The position numbers were made by a program, and so were the translations under genes. A stretch of DNA of 5,759 nucleotides from Methanobacteriota archaeon (lineage in GTDB: Archaea; Halobacteriota; Syntropharchaeia; DAOWMC01): assembly GCA_030643285.1 (NCBI GenBank), contig DAOWMC010000084.1, positions 1 through 5,759 on the forward strand. Reading direction: 5' to 3'. The notes under the pieces were generated by a model. It was not told where the DNA came from. It saw only the letters and a program-made list of their open reading frames with translations, and ran no database searches. This document shows, piece after piece, positions 1 through 5,759 of this stretch. Each line of letters starts with the position of its first letter. The stretch's first letter is position 1.

Positions 1-859
1 CATTTGCCAGAAGGCATGCGTGAATCAAAGGTTCTTTTGTTATAGGGTCTCCAAGCTGAACTGCCCCCATTGATTCTTCTTCTGACGAATCTGTAAGTTC
101 AGAAGAGGCAAATGTCACACCATGTACCCCATCCCTTCCGGTCTTACCTCCTACAAGCACAAATAGGTCCCCCGCCTTTTTAACACTACTTCTTGCAATT
201 TTATCCTTTCTTATGATTCCTACACAACCGACGTTTACAAGACAGTTACCAATATACCCATCGTCAAAATATACCATGCCAGTTGTTGTTGGAATGCCGA
301 TTCGATTTCCATAGTCACTTATCCCCGAAACCACACCGGAAAATAAATATTTTGGATGTTTTACACCTGGTGGAAGACTCTTATCAAAATTTAAACTTCC
401 AAAAAATAACGGATCGATAAAAGCAACTGGTTGGGCGCCCATACAAACTACGTCCCTCACAACCCCACCTATTCCTGTAGCGGCCCCACCGTAAGGCTCT
501 ATTGCTGAAGGATGGTTATGTGATTCGAGGGCAACCACATAGGCGTGTTCCTCGTCAAATTCCACAACGCCTGCATCTTCTGAAATAACAAGAATGTTCT
601 GTGGGGCATCAATGCCAAATATGAACTCCTGTAAAACATTTTTTGAACTTTTGTAGCAGCAATGCTCGGACCATGCTTGACCAAGGGCTTGAAGCTCAAT
701 ATCTTTAGGGTTCCTACTTCGATCTGAAAAATAGCTTTTTATTAATTTCATCTCGTCCAGGCTCAACCCTAACATCAGCTCACTGCTTGCCTTTATAAGG
801 TCTCCATCGCTTGAAGTCAATATATCTATTTCATGAACCAGCTGTTTCTTGTATGACAT
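1..859 (-). CDS. purL: Phosphoribosylformylglycinamidine synthase subunit PurL, 5' part (3' end beyond the window)
   Basis: PurL is the synthetase subunit that converts FGAR plus glutamine and ATP to FGAM in cytosolic de novo purine synthesis, normally with PurQ and PurS in archaea. The visible 286 residues carry clear family signatures: [12 protein letters not shown] at about 62-73, [20 protein letters not shown] at 113-132 (the catalytic-His and ATP/Mg region), [19 protein letters not shown] at 237-255, and [11 protein letters not shown] at 268-278. The PurL family usually has about 700-800 residues, so well over half the protein lies left of the window. Two ATGs are possible, at 871 and 859, and the frame is closed by TAA at 884-886. 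I chose 859 because a TATA-like element centred near 885 would start transcription there, giving a leaderless mRNA; neither ATG has a Shine-Dalgarno. The gene is divergent from the RecA-like gene. The family call is very secure, the start less so. Confidence 0.96.
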   Translation of the reverse strand, partial: MSYKKQLVHEIDILTSSDGDLIKASSELMLGLSLDEMKLIKSYFSDRSRNPKDIELQALGQAWSEHCCYKSSKNVLQEFIFGIDAPQNILVISEDAGVVEFDEEHAYVVALESHNHPSAIEPYGGAATGIGGVVRDVVCMGAQPVAFIDPLFFGSLNFDKSLPPGVKHPKYLFSGVVSGISDYGNRIGIPTTTGMVYFDDGYIGNCLVNVGCVGIIRKDKIARSSVKKAGDLFVLVGGKTGRDGVHGVTFASSELTDSSEEESMGAVQLGDPITKEPLIHACLLAN

Positions 860-880
860 GGATGACTGCATATTTCTTTT

Positions 881-889
881 CTTTTAAAG
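881..889 (-). promoter_or_regulatory. Probable TATA box for purL
   Basis: On the minus strand this reads CTTTAAAAG, preceded by an AT/purine-rich stretch that could serve as BRE. Its centre (885) is 26 bp upstream of the ATG at 859, the usual archaeal TATA-to-start distance, so a leaderless purL transcript is predicted. It lies too close to the alternative ATG at 871 for that codon to be transcribed from it. Recognition is by motif and spacing only. Confidence 0.45.
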
Positions 890-994
890 TTAATTCTTTC
901 TAATGTCCATGTTTTTCCCTTTTTTGAGGGGTTCTAATGATCATAATTTTTCAATATACGTACATTCAGTTCATATGTGTGACCATTATATTAT

Positions 995-1004
995 CTTATA
1001 AAGG
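995..1004 (+). promoter_or_regulatory. TATA-like element upstream of the RecA-like gene
   Basis: CTTATAAAGG resembles an archaeal TATA box. Its centre is about 27 bp upstream of the ATG at 1027, so a transcript from it would begin at or just before the start codon. That would leave out the Shine-Dalgarno at 1010-1017. Either this is the promoter and the gene is leaderless, or transcription begins further upstream in the AT-rich stretch at 940-990. The sequence alone does not decide. Confidence 0.4.
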
Positions 1005-1009
1005 CTGTA

Positions 1010-1017
1010 GAGGTGAT
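1010..1017 (+). promoter_or_regulatory. Strong Shine-Dalgarno for the RecA-like gene
   Basis: GAGGTGAT is a near-perfect complement to the archaeal 16S rRNA 3' end. It sits 9 nt before the ATG at 1027 and decides the start in favour of that codon over the upstream ATG at 937 and the TTG at 1018, which abuts it. Confidence 0.7.
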
Positions 1018-1026
1018 TTGGCTTTT

Positions 1027-1881
1027 ATGGATGAAAGAGATCTTCTATCAAGACAGGAACCGGCTCCACAGGCACCCGCTCCACAGGCACCCGCTCCACA
1101 GGCACCCGCTTCGCCACCAGGTAGCGCCAGTAGCGTTGACGAAGTGAAGGGGGTGGTAATAGCAGATGAGCTTGTAACCTCACCAATCAGATCAACAGGT
1201 ATAGGTCTTCTGGACATTAATCTTGAGGGGGGCTTACCTGCCGGTTCGGTAATCTATTTTTCTGCAGGTGCAGGTTCAATGTCAGAGGTTTTTCTATACC
1301 AATTTTCATCATCACGTAAAACCTATTATTTCACCACTTCAAGAAGGCCAAGATACATAGCCCAGAACATTACCGATACAAGTTTTGACGTTTCAAATAT
1401 CGTATTCATCGATATATACAGCCAGTACTATCTGGACAAATTCGGAGAGATGATAGACAACGTCGGAAATGAATTCGTAGATAAGGAGATTATAGATTTT
1501 ATGGAATACCAGCTAAAAAATATCCTATCGAAAAAGGGCGAGGAATTTAACATTATAATTGACACATTCTCCTTTTTTTTGGGTTTGAATGTGAATTTTG
1601 GAAAGATTTTGCGGCTTGTAAACCTGATTTATGAGATAACAAAAGACACACAGGCTCTTTCATATCTGTATGTGATAAAAGATGCACACGATGATCGGGT
1701 GGAAAACGAAATAATGAACCTATGCGATACCGTTTTTAATGTTGAACTGGAAAGAGTGGGAGAGCGAATGGCAAACAAGCTGTCTATCACTAAGATAAGG
1801 GGAAGAATTGCACCAGCAGATATGCTCAAGTTCAAAGTTATGCACGGTGTGCAGATAGACACTTCAAGAGATATTGCTTAA
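1027..1881 (+). CDS. RecA/RAD55-superfamily ATPase-fold protein (HTR-like/KaiC-like) with degenerate Walker A
   Basis: This 284-residue protein has a low-complexity Pro/Ala/Gln tail (residues 11-31), a linker, then one RecA-fold domain. STGIGLLDINLEGGLPAGSV at 56-75 is the typical entry into a RAD55/KaiC P-loop domain. The P-loop itself reads AGAGSMS at 80-86 and lacks the Walker A lysine and its usual GKT ending. Walker B is kept as IIIDT with Asp179. The C-terminus, KLSITKIRGR (251-260) followed by QIDTSRDIA (276-284), matches how RAD55-like proteins end, and resembles haloarchaeal proteins called HTR-like that also have a lysine-less GAGA-type loop. The missing lysine suggests weak or no canonical ATP hydrolysis, hence a structural or regulatory role. 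It precedes polB by 89 bp on the same strand, which suggests a link to replication or repair, but the function is unknown. The start at 1027 is set by the Shine-Dalgarno. An in-frame ATG at 937 would add 30 hydrophobic residues and is unlikely. Confidence 0.85.
   Translation: MDERDLLSRQEPAPQAPAPQAPAPQAPASPPGSASSVDEVKGVVIADELVTSPIRSTGIGLLDINLEGGLPAGSVIYFSAGAGSMSEVFLYQFSSSRKTYYFTTSRRPRYIAQNITDTSFDVSNIVFIDIYSQYYLDKFGEMIDNVGNEFVDKEIIDFMEYQLKNILSKKGEEFNIIIDTFSFFLGLNVNFGKILRLVNLIYEITKDTQALSYLYVIKDAHDDRVENEIMNLCDTVFNVELERVGERMANKLSITKIRGRIAPADMLKFKVMHGVQIDTSRDIA
1063..1110 (+). repeat. 15-bp coding tandem repeat, three perfect copies
   Basis: The unit CCACAGGCACCCGCT occurs at 1066-1080, 1081-1095 and 1096-1110 without mismatches, and the GCT at 1063-1065 matches the end of a preceding unit. 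The unit length is a multiple of three, so each copy encodes Pro-Gln-Ala-Pro-Ala (residues 14-28 of the RecA-like protein) and copy changes would keep the frame. It is more GC-rich than its surroundings. Confidence 0.9.
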
Positions 1882-1886
1882 GAGAC

Positions 1887-1893
1887 TTTTTTT
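1887..1893 (+). terminator. T-run terminator after the RecA-like gene
   Basis: Seven T residues begin 5 nt after the TAA stop (1879-1881), with no evident stem. Archaeal RNA polymerase can terminate on such T-runs alone. Termination may be partial, which would allow some read-through into polB. Confidence 0.45.
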
Positions 1894-1915
1894 AATATGG
1901 GCATTAACAACAGTA

Positions 1916-1923
1916 TTTTATAC
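1916..1923 (+). promoter_or_regulatory. Probable TATA box for polB
   Basis: TTTTATAC follows the T-run of the previous gene. Its centre near 1920 predicts a transcript start at about 1945, which is downstream of the possible GTG start at 1929 but leaves a leader of about 25 nt before the ATG at 1971. It therefore supports the ATG as the polB start and a promoter separate from the upstream gene. Confidence 0.45.
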
Positions 1924-1958
1924 AGAGAGTGTTAACTATCAATTCGGATAACGAATAC

Positions 1959-1963
1959 GGGGT
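1959..1963 (+). promoter_or_regulatory. Weak Shine-Dalgarno for polB
   Basis: GGGGT lies 7 nt before the ATG at 1971. It is a partial match to the anti-Shine-Dalgarno, but it is better than anything before the GTG at 1929, so it helps choose the ATG. Confidence 0.4.
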
Positions 1964-1970
1964 AAAAAAC

Positions 1971-4382
1971 ATGAATACCACGCTTGACATGTTTTTTGAT
2001 CTGGATGAAGACGAGGATCACATCAAGTTGGGGATTTCCCAGATAGAATATAGCATCGTAGATTATAAACCGATAATTCACATATTTGGTAGAACAAAGG
2101 ACGGGGAACTAAGAAGAATAGATGTGAGTGGTTTTAGACCTTATTTTTATATCCCAAAAAATCAGGCTTTTGGCCTGGATGATCCAAGGGTTACAGGTCT
2201 GGAAAATGGATACACTTCAATTAACAAAGAAGAGCTTTGTAAGGTTTATACCAAAATACCATCTAATGTCAAGGAACTTCGTGAAAAATTCGATCATTTT
2301 GAGGCTGATATATTATTTCCAACGAGATTCATGATTGATCTTGGGATAAAAAGTGGTATTTTGGTTCCCAATAAGTCAAAAATAGAAATAAGCGAGATTA
2401 AGCCGATAGAATTTAACGCACCAATGCGTGTTTGTATAATAGATATCGAATGTGAAGACAGAGAAGGATTTCCATCACCAAAAAAGGATCCTATCTACTG
2501 TATAACGGTATGGGACAGTTTTGATAGGGAATATGAGACTTTTATATGGTTTGATGAGCATGTTGATGGATTTGATGGTTGTAAATGCTTTGAATCAGAA
2601 AAAGAGATGCTAAATGCTTTTGTAGGTTATATCTCAAAAAAAGACCCTGATGTGTTGACAGGTTGGAATTTTACCAATTTCGATGCTCCTTATATAATCG
2701 AGCGGATGGAAACACTTGGTCTACCTACCTCAAAATTATCGAGATTAGGCGAGGTATGGAATAGCAATCAATCAAAATTTGGTGTTCCCACAATTAAGGG
2801 TAGAATACCATTTGACCTACTTTATGGATACAAAAAAACCCATTTTTCCGAAAAAGAAAGCTACAGATTGGATGCTATAGCAGAAGATGAACTCGGGGAT
2901 AAAAAAATAGGATTCTCTGGTAGAGTTGGGGATTTGTGGGAAAAGGACCGTGAGAAACTAATTGAATATAATGTCAAAGATGTTGAACTATGTGTAAATA
3001 TTGATAAGAAAACAGACATTATTGGCTTTTTCAGAGAGGTTGCAAATTTTGTGGGGTGTCCGCTTGATGATACGTTAAACTCCTCAAGAGTGATAGATGT
3101 TTATGTTTTGAGAAAGGCAAAAGAAAAGTTCATCTTACCTTCAAAGGGTCATGAAAAAAAGGAGGAATTTGAAGGGGCAATGGTACTCGATCCGATCACA
3201 GGTGTTCGTGATAATGTGATTGTCTTGGATTTAAAGTCACTTTACCCTATGGCAATGATGACGCTAAATGCCTCCCCAGAAACAAAGTCAAGAGATGGCG
3301 AGCTTATTTCGCCAAATGGTGTTTCCTTTCTTAAAGAACCCGATGGGTTGACAAGGATGATACTTGGCGAGTTGATCGATGCGAGGGCTGAGAAGAAAAA
3401 GTTAAGGGACGGGTACGATTATAACTCCGAAGAGTATAAAAAGTATGATCTTCAGCAGTATGCGATAAAGGTTATAACCAATTCATACTATGGGGTTAGT
3501 GGTTATTCAAGATTCAGGTTGTATGATCGGGAAATCGGAAGTGCCACAACATCTGTTGGTAGGGCAATAATACAGCACACAAAAGATTTTATCGAGTCAA
3601 TGAATCTTGATGTCATTTACGGTGATACCGATTCTTGCATGGTTGCCATAGGTGAAAGAAGCATGGATGAAGTGCTAAAGATTGGCAAAGATATCGAGTG
3701 TGAGCTTAATAAAAGATATGACGATTTTGCAAAAACGCTAAATGCCGATAAACACTGGTTTGAGATTAAGTTTGAGAAGGTCTTTTCAAGGTTTTTCCAG
3801 GCAGGGTCAAAGAAAAGGTATGCTGGAAGGCTTGTGTGGAAAGAAGGTAAAACGTGTGATGAAATTGATATAACCGGTTTTGAATTCAGGCGGAGTGACT
3901 ATCCGAGGATTACAAAAGAGGTGCAGGAGGAAGTACTTACCAGAATCATAAACCGAGAAAGTTTCGGGGAAATCGGAAGCTATCTGAGGGAAATAGCCAA
4001 AGATTTCGATAATAAGAACTTAGAACTGGATAGAATAGGTATCCCCTGTGGCATAGGAAAACAACTTAACGAATACGGAACAGATGATGCCCATATACGT
4101 GGCGCTTCATATGCCAATAAATATTTTGGCACAAATTTTGGCAAGGGTAGTAAACCAAAGAGGGTCTATGTATCAAAGGTTCCCGATGGTTACAGGAACA
4201 CCGACGTTATCTGTTTCGAGCTAAAAGAGCAGGTCCCGGAGGGCTTTGAGCCCGATTGGAATCTAATGTTGGAAAAGGTGATTCAATCTCCGATTGAACG
4301 GATATTAGAAGCGATGGGCTGGTCCTGGTCAGAAATAAAAAATAATCAGAGACAGATGGGGATTGAAGGGTTTTTCGATTAA
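1971..4382 (+). CDS. polB: Archaeal family-B DNA polymerase with 3'-5' exonuclease and C-terminal PIP box
   Basis: This 803-residue replicative/repair DNA polymerase is complete. The N-terminal domain has FRPYFY at 55-60, as in Pyrococcus-type enzymes; Tyr27, Pro57 and Val100 align with the uracil-sensing pocket, so read-ahead stalling at template uracil is likely. Exonuclease motifs are intact: ExoI DIE (Asp158, Glu160), ExoII GWNFTNFD (231-238, Asp238) and ExoIII YNVKD (333-337). Polymerase motif A is DLKSLYPMAM (from 420), motif B is QYAIKVITNSYYG (496-508) and motif C is YGDTDS (550-555), followed by thumb KKRY (614-617). All are uninterrupted, so there is no intein. The protein ends in QMGIEGFF (795-802), a perfect QxxIxxFF PCNA-binding box. 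NTTLDMFF at residues 2-9 resembles a second PIP box with Asn for Gln. A GTG at 1929 would add 14 residues; ATG 1971 is preferred for its promoter and ribosome-site spacing. The length is normal for the family (Pyrococcus enzyme 775). It lies downstream of the RecA-like gene and is closed by a hairpin terminator. Confidence 0.97.
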   Translation: MNTTLDMFFDLDEDEDHIKLGISQIEYSIVDYKPIIHIFGRTKDGELRRIDVSGFRPYFYIPKNQAFGLDDPRVTGLENGYTSINKEELCKVYTKIPSNVKELREKFDHFEADILFPTRFMIDLGIKSGILVPNKSKIEISEIKPIEFNAPMRVCIIDIECEDREGFPSPKKDPIYCITVWDSFDREYETFIWFDEHVDGFDGCKCFESEKEMLNAFVGYISKKDPDVLTGWNFTNFDAPYIIERMETLGLPTSKLSRLGEVWNSNQSKFGVPTIKGRIPFDLLYGYKKTHFSEKESYRLDAIAEDELGDKKIGFSGRVGDLWEKDREKLIEYNVKDVELCVNIDKKTDIIGFFREVANFVGCPLDDTLNSSRVIDVYVLRKAKEKFILPSKGHEKKEEFEGAMVLDPITGVRDNVIVLDLKSLYPMAMMTLNASPETKSRDGELISPNGVSFLKEPDGLTRMILGELIDARAEKKKLRDGYDYNSEEYKKYDLQQYAIKVITNSYYGVSGYSRFRLYDREIGSATTSVGRAIIQHTKDFIESMNLDVIYGDTDSCMVAIGERSMDEVLKIGKDIECELNKRYDDFAKTLNADKHWFEIKFEKVFSRFFQAGSKKRYAGRLVWKEGKTCDEIDITGFEFRRSDYPRITKEVQEEVLTRIINRESFGEIGSYLREIAKDFDNKNLELDRIGIPCGIGKQLNEYGTDDAHIRGASYANKYFGTNFGKGSKPKRVYVSKVPDGYRNTDVICFELKEQVPEGFEPDWNLMLEKVIQSPIERILEAMGWSWSEIKNNQRQMGIEGFFD

Positions 4383-4414
4383 ACCTTTTTTTAAAAGGTT
4401 TATTTTTCGATTAA
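4371..4414. repeat. 12-bp direct repeat spanning the polB stop and flanking the terminator stem
   Basis: TTTTTCGATTAA occurs at 4371-4382, where it encodes the last residues and stop of polB, and again at 4403-4414, where it supplies the T-tract of the terminator. The copies are 32 bp apart, with the terminator hairpin lying between and overlapping the first. A small local duplication is a simple explanation. Confidence 0.7.
4381..4407 (+). terminator. Hairpin-plus-T-tract terminator for polB
   Basis: AAACCTTTT (4381-4389), a TTT loop and AAAAGGTTT (4393-4401) form a perfect 9-bp stem that starts on the polB stop codon and is followed by A and five Ts (4403-4407). The T-tract favours termination of plus-strand transcripts. 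On the minus strand the same element lacks a following T-run, so the convergent surface-protein gene probably ends elsewhere, perhaps at the T6 that the minus strand shows at 4336-4341. Confidence 0.65.
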
Positions 4415-4423
4415 CCCTTCCAA

Positions 4424-5362
4424 TTAGACTTTCCTTCTACCCATCATGTATACAACTATGGCAATTCCAGAAATTGCATAGATCACTTCAAAACCGGGTG
4501 TGGCACTACGCCTCCCTCCACCAGATGCTTCAGCCCCATCAGAGGTGGCTGCCACCTGTTGAACAACCAGCGTGTCATTTAGATCTCCTATTGTGATGTT
4601 GTAAGTACCTATCTCTGTTAACTCATTTTTGGAAAGTTTGAACTCCACTTCCTTTGTTTCGTCATCAGCAAGATGTAAATTTGTTGTTATTTCCTCGCTG
4701 CCATATAGGAGCGTAACATTCTCCCCTTTTGTGTCTCCTTTACCGCCAATATTTGTCACATTAACGGAGATTGTTACGGTTTGACCATAATCGATCGGAT
4801 TTGGCATGATCTCAAGGTCTTTATATGCGAACTCGTATGGGGGATATACAGTTGTGCCCTTCTGTATACGGAGGTAAAAATAAGGACTTACCCCTATAAC
4901 CTTGTTACCATCATTTTTGTCTGTGGCTGTAACTCTAATCCTGTATTTACCTTCAACGGCATCTTTTTCTATTGAGTGGGAGATAATTCCATATGTCTTT
5001 TTAATCGGTGTTTTGTCATCATTGAGTCGCTCATCCGAGCTTGCACTTGCGCTAAACGTATACCCGGTTGGCAATCTTTCGCCCACCATCTTAAACCCAA
5101 TATTTGGTTTGAACTGCCCGGTTTTTTGATCCTCTGTAGTTTTACCTTTTGCCTCAGTATATATATAAATAGTTGACCCTGGCGGGAAACAGGGCTCACT
5201 ATCCTCATCCTTAAACTGATAATGGGGTGTATAATCCTTATAACCTACCGGCTTATCCGCACAGATAACAACAGGGTCAAGGGGCGTTACAGCAGATACC
5301 GGAACCACCATTGAAATCACGCACATTAACAAAACCATTATAACGATATTTCTTCCTATCAT
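4424..5362 (-). CDS. Secreted PGF-CTERM surface protein with CARDB-like domain
   Basis: This 312-residue exported protein has three parts. Residues 1-24 form a Sec signal peptide: MIGRN, a hydrophobic core, and a likely cut after PVSA. Residues 25 to about 170 form an unrecognised, probably beta-rich domain with two cysteines (Cys34 and Cys58) that could form a disulfide; it ends in GKYRIRVTATDKN and a YFYLRI strand, as in Ig-like folds. Residues about 180-267 resemble a CARDB adhesion-type domain (DLEIMPNPIDYGQTVTISV, then VNVTNIGGKGD). Four N-glycosylation sequons are visible at Asn201, Asn215, Asn255 and Asn262. A Gly/Ser-rich linker leads to ATPGF (287-291), a hydrophobic segment and GRRKV, the PGF-CTERM signal that archaeosortase A processes before lipid anchoring. 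It is probably anchored outside the membrane or in the S-layer. The ATG at 5413 lies upstream of the promoter, so 5362 is chosen. The gene is convergent with polB and downstream of argJ. Its exact role is unknown. Confidence 0.88.
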   Translation of the reverse strand: MIGRNIVIMVLLMCVISMVVPVSAVTPLDPVVICADKPVGYKDYTPHYQFKDEDSEPCFPPGSTIYIYTEAKGKTTEDQKTGQFKPNIGFKMVGERLPTGYTFSASASSDERLNDDKTPIKKTYGIISHSIEKDAVEGKYRIRVTATDKNDGNKVIGVSPYFYLRIQKGTTVYPPYEFAYKDLEIMPNPIDYGQTVTISVNVTNIGGKGDTKGENVTLLYGSEEITTNLHLADDETKEVEFKLSKNELTEIGTYNITIGDLNDTLVVQQVAATSDGAEASGGGRRSATPGFEVIYAISGIAIVVYMMGRRKV

Positions 5363-5387
5363 GCAAAGGTGTATTAAGGTTTTATAA

Positions 5388-5395
5388 TATTTAAA
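5388..5395 (-). promoter_or_regulatory. TATA box for the PGF-CTERM gene
   Basis: The minus strand reads TTTAAATA, a textbook archaeal TATA box. Its centre is about 29 bp upstream of the ATG at 5362, predicting a transcript with almost no leader, in keeping with the lack of a Shine-Dalgarno there. It lies within the 58-bp gap after argJ, so the surface-protein gene can be expressed independently of argJ. It also rules out the upstream ATG at 5413 as the start. Confidence 0.65.
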
Positions 5396-5420
5396 TCTTA
5401 TTAACAGTGACAATGCCCCT

Positions 5421-5759
5421 TCATGTCGTGTAATTGGAATTAAGCTTAATATAGTCGTGTGTTAGATCGCATCCCCACGCTACAGCATCGTATGCCCCAA
5501 TATCTAAATTTAGGAATATAATAACATCTTTTCCGGCCATAATTTCCTTCGATTCTTTGGCCAAGGCTGATAAAATTGCCTCTCCATCTTCCACAAATGT
5601 TATCTCCTTTTCACCATCACCTATCTTTAAGGTTATCTTAGTTGGGTCTATCTCTGCACAGGATCGTCCAAGGGCAGCTATTATACGTCCCCAGTTCGGA
5701 TCTTCTCCAAAAACGGCACACTTTACCAGGTTAGACCTGACAATTGCTTTTGCAGCTCG
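5421..5759 (-). CDS. argJ: Glutamate N-acetyltransferase / ornithine acetyltransferase ArgJ, C-terminal part
   Basis: ArgJ moves the acetyl group from N-acetylornithine to glutamate, recycling it in arginine synthesis; some members also make N-acetylglutamate from acetyl-CoA. The 112 residues seen are the C-terminal quarter of a family of about 390-410 residues. They read in one open frame from the window edge: SNLVKCAVFGEDPNWGRI is the conserved beta-chain signature, and the end GCDLTHDYIKLNSNYTT is the typical ArgJ terminus, whose last residues reach into the active site. The autoprocessing Thr nucleophile lies in the missing part, so mono- or bifunctionality cannot be judged. The stop is TGA at 5421-5423. 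The PGF-CTERM gene follows 58 bp downstream with its own promoter. I see no strong terminator between them. Confidence 0.96.
   Translation of the reverse strand, partial: RAAKAIVRSNLVKCAVFGEDPNWGRIIAALGRSCAEIDPTKITLKIGDGEKEITFVEDGEAILSALAKESKEIMAGKDVIIFLNLDIGAYDAVAWGCDLTHDYIKLNSNYTT

Noticed and set aside
917..930. Small hairpin CCCT/AGGG between purL and the RecA-like gene
   Set aside because: It has only 4 bp of stem with a 6-nt loop and no T-run placed for either gene, so it is likely chance.
937..1026. N-terminal extension of the RecA-like protein with a hydrophobic stretch that could look like a signal or membrane anchor
   Set aside because: It lies before a strong Shine-Dalgarno and includes the TATA-like element. 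The stretch is AT-rich intergenic DNA that happens to stay open, and RecA-fold relatives are cytosolic.
1063..1110. CRISPR-like repeats
   Set aside because: The units are 15 bp and directly adjacent with no spacers, and they are coding.
996..1217. Minus-strand open frame with Gly-Ala-Cys repeats
   Set aside because: It is the antisense shadow of the Pro-Gln-Ala repeat, with no start signals or family likeness.
1929..1970. GTG start giving PolB 14 extra residues
   Set aside because: It has no ribosome site, and the predicted transcript start near 1945 lies downstream of it. ATG 1971 has a better context.
3200..3650. Intein within the PolB motifs, a common site in archaea
   Set aside because: Motifs A, B and C are continuous with normal spacing, and no intein splice blocks are seen.
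4969..5208. Overlapping open frames on both strands within the PGF-CTERM gene
   Set aside because: They are shadows of a well-supported coding frame, with no start signals or recognisable protein features.
5363..5413. Upstream ATG giving the PGF-CTERM protein 17 extra residues
   Set aside because: This segment contains the TTTAAATA promoter, and starting at 5362 leaves a clean signal peptide.

Overview
The window looks like chromosomal DNA of a moderately AT-rich euryarchaeon. Signs of this are an archaeal family-B replicative DNA polymerase ending in a PCNA-binding motif, a RecA/RAD55-superfamily paralogue next to it, a surface protein with a PGF-CTERM (archaeosortase) tail, TATA-type promoters and T-run terminators. 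The motif-A wording of the polymerase (SLYPMAM) and the PGF-CTERM tail point to the Methanomicrobia/Halobacteria side of the Euryarchaeota (Halobacteriota). The low GC argues against a haloarchaeon, so a methanogen or an ANME/Syntrophoarchaeum-like lineage is my best guess. That placement is inference.

Layout. (1) Positions 1-859, minus strand: 5' part of purL (purine synthesis), running off the left edge. (2) Positions 860-1026: divergent promoter region. (3) Positions 1027-1881, plus: a 284-residue RecA-fold protein with a degenerate Walker A, a present Walker B aspartate and a Pro/Ala/Gln repeat tail made by a 15-bp tandem repeat. (4) Positions 1971-4382, plus: complete DNA polymerase B with intact exonuclease and polymerase motifs, no intein, and a perfect C-terminal PIP box. 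A hairpin terminator follows. (5) Positions 4424-5362, minus: a convergent gene for a secreted, probably glycosylated PGF-CTERM surface protein with a CARDB-like domain. (6) Positions 5421-5759, minus: 3' end of argJ (arginine synthesis), running off the right edge. No intergenic gap exceeds about 170 bases, and I see no RNA genes, CRISPR arrays or insertion sequences.

How the genes relate. The RecA-like gene and polB lie on one strand, 89 bp apart, and are the only functionally suggestive pair: an ATPase-fold protein that probably cannot use the standard P-loop, beside the replicative polymerase. The purL, argJ and surface-protein genes look like ordinary neighbours with their own signals. 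I do not see a clear new multi-gene system here. The items most worth checking are the degenerate RecA-like partner of PolB, the possible second PIP-like motif at the PolB N-terminus, and the uncharacterised ectodomain of the PGF-CTERM protein.
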